A DNA stretch of 10,327 nucleotides from an uncultured Bacteroidota bacterium (GTDB lineage: Bacteria; Bacteroidota; Bacteroidia; Chitinophagales; Chitinophagaceae), in the NCBI GenBank assembly GCA_903929655.1, contig CAIYVS010000791.1, positions 1-10,327 of the forward strand, in the 5' to 3' direction. Of the stretch, positions 5,879 to 10,327 are shown piece after piece. Position numbers and translations under genes: made by a program. The first letter of the stretch is position 1. The number at the start of each line of letters is the position of its first letter. Under the pieces are notes generated by a model. The model searched no databases, was not told the DNA's origin, and saw only the letters and a program-made list of their open reading frames with translations.

Positions 5879-7219
5879 TCAATTAAAGTGAACAAAATTA
5901 TCAGGGCCTACATTTACGTCCGGCAAATCCTGTATGCGCAGCAGGATATTGCTGTCAAGATTAAGCGATGCAGGCACCGATACACAAAGCTGTACAAGTT
6001 CGGCCTTGGCAGTAGCAAGACTGTTGAACTGGTAGTTTTCAAAAGTAGGGGCTAAAGCCTGCCCGGCAGTATTGCCGGTCTGCAAATAGCGCATGCCCCC
6101 AATTATTTTGTCCAGGATAAATATCATACCCTTGTGCATACCTATGTAGAACATGCTGGCCTGCGCTTCGTCCGTCAGTTTATAGCTCGCTTCGGTCATC
6201 AGGAAGAGGTAAGAATAAACGGCATTGGCAAGATCAACTATAGGATGAAACTTAGTTGGGTAGCTGTTGCGGGTAGGGTTATCAGGGAAATTAAAAACCA
6301 TAATAGACATATCGGCTGCCGTAAAGCCTTTTAATTTCTTATACAGTTCGTTGTATTTATACCAATGCGTTTCTTCATCTTTCTGGTAATCGTCTTCTTT
6401 ATGATCGGTATCAGGATAGCCTTCTCCCTGGTGCATGATAATATTGATTGCTTCCAGGGCAGAGGCCTTATCTTTAACCGTTTTCAGGGAGCCACTATCT
6501 TTATTATTAGGGTATTGCGCCTGCGAAGCGCCTCTTTCAACAGGATCGTATGGATCAAGTGGTTGCTTGATGTAATAAGCGTTTTTAGGATATATGGTAT
6601 CTACGTTATTGGCAGAATAATACCCTCTTCCATCCCCAAGTTGCGATTTTTCACTGTCCGGGTCTTTCTTGGTGGGCATGAAGTCAGCATCGGTAGTTTT
6701 CCTGATAATAAAGTCTTTTATATAATCGTAAAACTGGCCTATAGTATCCCAGTTGTTTTCCTGCGGGGGTGCATCGTTAGCTTCAGGTTTTTCTATCTCA
6801 AGGAACAATACCATCTGGTCAGATGAAAGAGGGGATAGCCCTACTGAAAACCCTTTTTTGTGATGTGGCAGGTTGGTAGGATAATTGCCCGGCGACTTGC
6901 AATAAATTTTAGGAGTACCACCAAGAGCCCGCATAATATTACATGCCAGGGACATATGCAGCATTTCTTCTACAGCAACGCTCATTATTAATGCGCCCGC
7001 TTTATTGGCAAATGTTGCTAACTCATCTCCATTAGGTAAGTCATCAGTATTCTCAGGAACCCGGATGATGGAATAATATGTGTAAAGGTAAATGGGGATG
7101 GTGCTTAACTCGATCTCAATTGCGGTTTGCAGATGCCCTAACAGGTTTGCGCGTTCTGCATCTGTCATTGGTGGTATAGCAACTTGCATTTCCGGTGCGT
7201 TTGCAGCAGTTTTTGCCAT
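5879..7219 (-). CDS. Ferritin-like (VioB/iminophenylpyruvate dimer synthase-type) protein
   Basis: 446 residues from ATG 7219. Residues about 22-300 form the ferritin-like helical domain seen in VioB/RebD-type proteins. The first helix is LQTAIEIELSTIPIYLYTYY (Glu35, Glu37), the second holds VAVEEMLHMSLACNIMRALG (Glu84, Glu85, His88), a later one EAINIIMHQGEG (Glu256, His263, Glu266), and there is an ETHWYKYNEL segment (His285). These carboxylate and His residues fit a di-iron site. The C-terminal part (about 320-446) has further helices ending in a short extended tail. No signal peptide. It is the first gene of the operon, 29 bases upstream of the Cys-rich gene. VioB dimerises an imine substrate in violacein biosynthesis, but no violacein genes are present. 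A role with the MNIO, such as a second oxidation, iron handling or scaffold, is inferred only. Confidence 0.75.
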   Translation of the reverse strand: MAKTAANAPEMQVAIPPMTDAERANLLGHLQTAIEIELSTIPIYLYTYYSIIRVPENTDDLPNGDELATFANKAGALIMSVAVEEMLHMSLACNIMRALGGTPKIYCKSPGNYPTNLPHHKKGFSVGLSPLSSDQMVLFLEIEKPEANDAPPQENNWDTIGQFYDYIKDFIIRKTTDADFMPTKKDPDSEKSQLGDGRGYYSANNVDTIYPKNAYYIKQPLDPYDPVERGASQAQYPNNKDSGSLKTVKDKASALEAINIIMHQGEGYPDTDHKEDDYQKDEETHWYKYNELYKKLKGFTAADMSIMVFNFPDNPTRNSYPTKFHPIVDLANAVYSYLFLMTEASYKLTDEAQASMFYIGMHKGMIFILDKIIGGMRYLQTGNTAGQALAPTFENYQFNSLATAKAELVQLCVSVPASLNLDSNILLRIQDLPDVNVGPDNFVHFN

Positions 7220-7534
7220 GGTGTAAAGTTGGTTTTATTTTATTACGGTTTGTAATAATTGTAGCCTCCTACAAAACTGTAAAAAAAATAAATAAAATCA
7301 AAATGGAGTTAATACAATTTTTGAGATACAATACAAAATTAACTGCATTCGCAAGTTTTGTTGCATGGTTTTATCATATTGCTGTCACAGCTTATTAAAA
7401 TAAAGCCATTCTGCATGAATGGTCATATCAGCATACGGTCAGGATTGTGCATGTGTTTATTTGCAAACACCCCTCCAACTTCCTAATTATGACACAGATC
7501 CCATCTTTTTAACGAATACCTAATCAACATATTT
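7220..7534. other. Intergenic region upstream of the MNIO operon
   Basis: 315 bases without a convincing gene. It holds the leader and presumed promoter of the ferritin-like gene (AT-rich, 7220-7300 on the minus strand; no clean TAnnTTTG was found) and the hairpin terminator at 7393-7422. A 31-codon plus-strand frame (7303-7398, MELIQFLRYNTK...) is hydrophobic but too short and unsupported to call. Confidence 0.5.
7393..7422 (-). terminator. Candidate intrinsic terminator of the RAYT/phosphatase unit
   Basis: Read on the minus strand, CCATTC, loop ATGCA and GAATGG form a six-base-pair stem (7406-7422), followed by the T-rich CTTTATTTTAAT. It lies about 110 bases downstream of the phosphatase stop, before the MNIO operon leader. 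The stem is short, so support is moderate. Confidence 0.45.
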
Positions 7535-8188
7535 TCAAATTCTCTTCAGCATCTCCAGATCAAAATCCTCCAGGCTCTTCAATTTAGCGTCAGCCACCGA
7601 AAAGCGCGGATCATCAAAATGCAATTCATCAGGCACCACGATCACTTTCATCCTTGCGGCCTTGCCTGCTATCATCCCGTTCACAGAATCTTCCAATACC
7701 ACGCATTGCATCGGGTTCGATAGCAGGTCCTTCGCACAATGCAGAAAAACTGCAGGGTGGGGCTTACCCAGTTCCACTACATCTGCCGAAGTAATAACAT
7801 CAAAATAATGCTCAATGTTAAAATGCTGCACCAACGCCATGATCATTCTTTGTGGCGAAGAAGAAGCAAGACCTATCTTAAACTGATTTTTTTTTAGTAA
7901 CTCAAGCGTATGCTTTACTCCTTTTATAACCGTAGCACTCGTTTTCGACATAGCTATGATCTCATCCAGTATCTCCTCAGCCACCTCCGCCGACGAACTG
8001 CCAACCCAGGGATATTTCACAGCCCAGTAATCAGTCACCTCATATATGCGTAATCCGGTAGTTTCCTTAAAACGCTCGCGGCTGATGGGTATGCCATGCT
8101 TATGGGCAATACGCAACATGCTTTCGCCCCAGAGAAGCTCCGTGTCCAGCAACAGCCCATCCATATCAAACAAAACAGTATTTATCAT
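7535..8188 (-). CDS. hxpB: HAD-superfamily hexitol/sugar phosphatase (HxpB/YniC-like)
   Basis: 217 residues, the usual size for this family. Motif I is FDMDGLLLDT, with nucleophile Asp8 and acid/base Asp10. The helical cap spans about 17-85 (ELLWGE, TTGLRIYEVTDYWAVKYPW). Motif II is the Ser in IGLASSSP (105-112), motif III is Lys142 of LGKPHP, and motif IV is LEDSVNG (165-171) with Glu166/Asp167. LEDSVNGMIAGKAARM and the VVPDELHFDDPRF tail closely follow E. coli YniC/HxpB, which dephosphorylates hexitol phosphates and 2-deoxyglucose-6-phosphate. Cytoplasmic, Mg-dependent. Its ATG lies seven bases after the RAYT stop, so the two are probably co-transcribed by chance of position rather than function. 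Substrate is by similarity only. Confidence 0.85.
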   Translation of the reverse strand: MINTVLFDMDGLLLDTELLWGESMLRIAHKHGIPISRERFKETTGLRIYEVTDYWAVKYPWVGSSSAEVAEEILDEIIAMSKTSATVIKGVKHTLELLKKNQFKIGLASSSPQRMIMALVQHFNIEHYFDVITSADVVELGKPHPAVFLHCAKDLLSNPMQCVVLEDSVNGMIAGKAARMKVIVVPDELHFDDPRFSVADAKLKSLEDFDLEMLKRI

Positions 8189-8195
8189 GTATGAT

Positions 8196-8789
8196 TTATT
8201 GGTTTGTATAAAATGTATCTTCCTGCCATTTGGCTGGATTATTAATAATATAATTCGCTATCGCATAATATTCATCTTTAGAACGAATGATATGATCGTG
8301 ATAACGTGCTTGCCAGGCAAAAGGTAAATTGTTTTTTCTTGCGTAGGTTGTTACTGCCGATTTAAACCCACGGATAATAGAAGCCAAATTTTTAGATTGT
8401 GGGCCAAAGGAATTTTCACATGTTGGTTTGTCATTCGTAGAGACGCAATGCATTGCGTCTCTACTGCCGGGCATAGCCGTTATAGACGCAATGGTTTTAT
8501 TAAATTGGTTTTCACCAATATTGATTATGCCGTGAAAATGGTTTGGCATTACAATAAATTCACCCAATTCTATATTCATATCAGTATGTATGCCAGGTGT
8601 TTTCATCCATTCTGATAATGCAATTTGTCCTATATCGGTTAATTGCATTTCAGCATCAACAATTGTTCCAAAATAACATTCTTTTTTTTCAGTACAAATC
8701 GTTACAAAATAACTGCCAGCATTGGCGTAATTCCATAATTGCCATCGTGCGCTGGGGATTCGATACTTATTTTGAAATAATTCTGACAT
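8196..8789 (-). CDS. REP-associated tyrosine transposase (RAYT, Y1 HUH family)
   Basis: 197 residues. Motifs: YFVTICTEKKECYFG (27-41), FIVMPNHFHGIINI (78-91) with the HUH pair His84/His86, NLASIIRGFKSAVTTYARKN (134-153), then WQARYHDHIIRS and YYAIANYIINNPAKWQ near the end. This order is typical of Bacteroidota RAYTs, domesticated IS200/IS605-like nucleases that act on palindromic REP elements. The catalytic Tyr is probably one of those in the C-terminal half; I cannot assign it. Residues 109-118 (SRDAMHCVST) are encoded by a perfect palindrome inserted in frame between the HUH motif and the C-terminal helices. The gene precedes the phosphatase by seven bases and no terminal inverted repeats of an IS are visible, consistent with a single-copy RAYT rather than an active insertion sequence. 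Confidence 0.85.
   Translation of the reverse strand: MSELFQNKYRIPSARWQLWNYANAGSYFVTICTEKKECYFGTIVDAEMQLTDIGQIALSEWMKTPGIHTDMNIELGEFIVMPNHFHGIINIGENQFNKTIASITAMPGSRDAMHCVSTNDKPTCENSFGPQSKNLASIIRGFKSAVTTYARKNNLPFAWQARYHDHIIRSKDEYYAIANYIINNPAKWQEDTFYTNQ
8437..8464. repeat. Perfect 28-bp REP-like palindrome inside the RAYT gene
   Basis: GTAGAGACGCAATG followed without spacer by its exact reverse complement. It lies inside the RAYT coding region, in frame and without a stop (residues 109-118). A 13-base half-site with the same GACGCAATG core is at 8481-8493, and a diverged full copy at 8925-8952. Repeated palindromes close to a RAYT gene are the classic REP arrangement. Confidence 0.85.
8481..8493. 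repeat. Half-site of the REP-like palindrome
   Basis: TATAGACGCAATG matches one arm of the palindrome family (13 of 14 with the right arm of the 8925-8952 copy). It sits 16 bases from the perfect palindrome at 8437-8464, and the opposing arm is absent. Confidence 0.5.
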
Positions 8790-8924
8790 GCTTCAAATTG
8801 GGGCACTATCTCCTTTTAAAGATACCATTTTCTTTTTTTATTTTTTGAACTATACGGAATATTCAATTTTAATATAACTAAGTGAATCTTTGCTATAAAA
8901 TATACATAGGTGCGAAATGCATAT

Positions 8925-8952
8925 GTATGGACGCAGTACATTGCGTCTATAC
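8925..8952. repeat. Diverged second copy of the REP-like palindrome
   Basis: GTATGGACGCAGTA then CATTGCGTCTATAC. The arms pair at 11 of 14 positions and share the GACGCA/TGCGTC core with the perfect palindrome inside the RAYT gene. It lies about 135 bases upstream of the RAYT start. Confidence 0.75.
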
Positions 8953-9066
8953 TATAACGCGATCCAGCTACGTTGCGGCGAGGAGAATGAAGTCTGACGC
9001 AAAATTTCATTGGGGAATTTTGGTGTGATTTTTTCATAAAAACTACTTAATAAGGGCTTGTTAAGC

Positions 9067-9074
9067 TATTTTTG
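9067..9074 (+). promoter_or_regulatory. Candidate -7 element for the M16 peptidase gene
   Basis: TATTTTTG fits TAnnTTTG and lies 19 bases before the ATG at 9094, a normal distance for Bacteroidota. No TTG at the expected -33 position was found, so support is partial. Confidence 0.4.
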
Positions 9075-9093
9075 CCGCAAATTCCAGATTTTT

Positions 9094-10327
9094 ATGAAGC
9101 GAACCGCTTTTTACACCCTGCTGCTCAGCGCTTTTATATTATCAGCCAAACAAGCTGCAGGTAAAATTAATTTTACCGAATACGACCTGCCCAACGGACT
9201 ACACGTAATTCTGCATGAAGACCACTCCACACCTATAGTGGCAGTTTCCGTAATGTATCATGTAGGCTCAAAAAATGAAGATCCTCAAAGAACAGGTTTT
9301 GCCCACTTCTTCGAGCATTTGTTATTTGAAGGAAGCGAAAATATAAAACGCGGGGAATACATGAAATTTGTCCAGTCTGCCGGTGGCCAGCTCAATGCCA
9401 ATACATCACAGGATCGCACTTTTTATTACGAAGTACTACCCTCCAACCAACTGGAACTGGCATTATGGATGGAATCAGAGCGTATGCTGCATGCCAAAAT
9501 TGATGCCATTGGCGTAGAAACACAACGTAAAGTAGTAAAAGAAGAAAAGAAACAAAGCTACGACAACAGGCCATATGGTCAATTACTGAATGTAGTATAT
9601 GCTAATGCATATACCAAATATCCCTATCGCTGGACGCCTATAGGCAAGGAGCAGTATATTGACCAGGCTACCCTGGAAGAATTCATGAATTTTTATAAAA
9701 CCTTCTATGTTCCTAACAATGCAGTATTAGTGATAGGCGGAGATATAGATATTGCAAAAACAAAAGAATATATTAATAAATACTACGGCGATATTCCTAA
9801 AGGAACAAAGCCAATTCCGCGCCCTACAGAAGTAGAGCCTAAACAAACAGCAGAAAGAAGAGTAACCTTTTATGACAATGTGCAATTACCCGCAGTAGTA
9901 TTTGCTTATCATATTCCTAAAATAGGCACCAAAGATTATTATGCTGTAAAACTGCTGGCACGCTTATTATCCGATGGTAAAAGCTCGCGTTTGCACAAAG
10001 AACTCGTTGACAAACAGGAAAAAGCAGTAGAAACAGCCGCCTTCGATCTGAATAATGAAGATCCCGGTTTGGTTATCATGCTGGGTATTGCAAATATGGG
10101 AGTAAAACCGGAAGAACTTGAGAAAGCCATGCTTGCCGAAATTGATAAAGTAAAGACCAATACCATCAGCGAAGAAGAATACCGGAAATTAATGAACCAG
10201 GAAGAGAGTGATTTTATAAGCCAGAACCAAAAAGTATTAGGAGTAGTGCAGCACCTTGCCACCGACTATACTTACGAGAAGAATCCCAATCTCATCAATA
10301 CAGAATTGGATAATTATAAAAAGATCA
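9094..10327 (+). CDS. Exported M16 (insulinase-like) zinc metallopeptidase, 3' end outside window
   Basis: Open from ATG 9094 to the window edge, 411 codons. The N-terminus (MKRTAFYTLLLSAFILSAKQ, then AAGK) is a signal peptide, so the enzyme works in the periplasm or outside. The M16 core starts at about residue 28 (EYDLPNGLHVILHED). The inverted zinc motif HXXEH is HFFEH at 71-75, with Glu74 as catalytic base, and Glu150 in VVKEEKK at the expected distance as third zinc ligand. GGQLNANTSQDRTFYYE, FYVPNNAVLVIGGDI and the start of the second M16 domain (SSRLHKELVDKQ) follow in normal order. It is homologous to bacterial PqqL-like and mitochondrial processing-peptidase-type proteins, which degrade or process peptides. 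The first catalytic domain is intact; the rest of the inactive C-terminal half is not seen. Confidence 0.9.
   Translation, partial: MKRTAFYTLLLSAFILSAKQAAGKINFTEYDLPNGLHVILHEDHSTPIVAVSVMYHVGSKNEDPQRTGFAHFFEHLLFEGSENIKRGEYMKFVQSAGGQLNANTSQDRTFYYEVLPSNQLELALWMESERMLHAKIDAIGVETQRKVVKEEKKQSYDNRPYGQLLNVVYANAYTKYPYRWTPIGKEQYIDQATLEEFMNFYKTFYVPNNAVLVIGGDIDIAKTKEYINKYYGDIPKGTKPIPRPTEVEPKQTAERRVTFYDNVQLPAVVFAYHIPKIGTKDYYAVKLLARLLSDGKSSRLHKELVDKQEKAVETAAFDLNNEDPGLVIMLGIANMGVKPEELEKAMLAEIDKVKTNTISEEEYRKLMNQEESDFISQNQKVLGVVQHLATDYTYEKNPNLINTELDNYKKI

Larger units (their letters stand above)
8790..9093. other. Intergenic region between RAYT and the M16 peptidase (divergent)
   Basis: 304 bases upstream of both flanking genes. 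It contains the diverged palindrome at 8925-8952, a seven-base inverted repeat (ATACATA 8902-8908 / TATGTAT 8923-8929), a TATCTTTA near-match to a -7 element reading towards RAYT (about 8820), and the -7 element at 9067-9074 reading towards the peptidase. The minus-strand open frame 8816-9037 runs through the palindrome and has no protein-like features. Confidence 0.5.

Noticed and set aside
5850..5882. TTG start extending the Cys-rich protein by 11 residues
   Set aside because: It would overlap the ferritin-like gene stop. The ATG at 5849 gives a clean 29-base gap, and the extension has no signal-peptide character.
6365..6826. 153-residue plus-strand open frame
   Set aside because: Antisense to the strongly supported ferritin-like gene, with no protein-like motif; a shadow frame.
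7303..7398. 31-residue hydrophobic plus-strand open frame (MELIQFLRYNTK...)
   Set aside because: Very short, no promoter or ribosome-binding support, no recognisable family. Could be chance in an AT-rich leader; worth only a conservation check.
8816..9037. 73-residue minus-strand open frame
   Set aside because: Its middle (IDAMYCVHTY) is just the translation of the diverged palindrome and the rest is low-complexity intergenic sequence.

Overview
The window looks like a chromosomal stretch of a Bacteroidota species, most likely of the Chitinophagaceae type, joined at its left end to a short GC-rich piece that reads as eukaryotic. The Bacteroidota assignment rests on AT-rich genes without Shine-Dalgarno sequences, TAnnTTTG-type -7 promoter elements, a C-terminal type IX-secretion-like sorting domain, and the overall family content. 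The taxon is inferred; no search was run.

Left edge (1 to about 740). The minus strand is open from 588 to the window edge. It encodes a signal peptide, about 21 copies of a PTSR/PTSQ tetrapeptide and then a glycine-rich domain, an architecture typical of stramenopile algae. The base composition and codon use differ sharply from everything to the right. Between 589 and about 745 this joins, mid-gene, to a 5'-truncated bacterial gene, so an assembly chimera is the leading explanation.

Middle left (about 740 to 3436). A truncated GWAGLW-domain gene is followed by an intact secreted paralog (1156-2160). Next comes a small type II toxin-antitoxin module whose toxin is frameshifted at a run of seven T. 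The module is flanked by 48-bp direct repeats that are copies of the 3' end of the secreted gene. Facing it on the minus strand is an unrecognised 205-residue membrane-anchored protein (2819-3436).

Centre (3635-7219). A tight four-gene minus-strand operon holds, in transcription order, a VioB-type ferritin-like protein, an 11-cysteine protein built around C-X5-C pairs, a DUF692/MNIO iron oxidase and a DUF2063 partner protein. The last three are coupled by two ATGA overlaps. MNIO plus DUF2063 partner plus cysteine-rich substrate is the signature of copper/metal-related RiPP systems (bufferin, methanobactin and TglHI types). Here the substrate is long, has no signal peptide and is accompanied by a second putative di-iron protein. 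This is the most interesting system in the window.

Right (7535 to the end). An HxpB/YniC-like HAD phosphatase lies just downstream of a REP-associated tyrosine transposase (RAYT). The RAYT gene carries a perfect 28-bp palindrome in frame, with a second diverged copy upstream of the gene, forming a RAYT/REP pair. The window ends inside a plus-strand gene for an exported M16 zinc peptidase.
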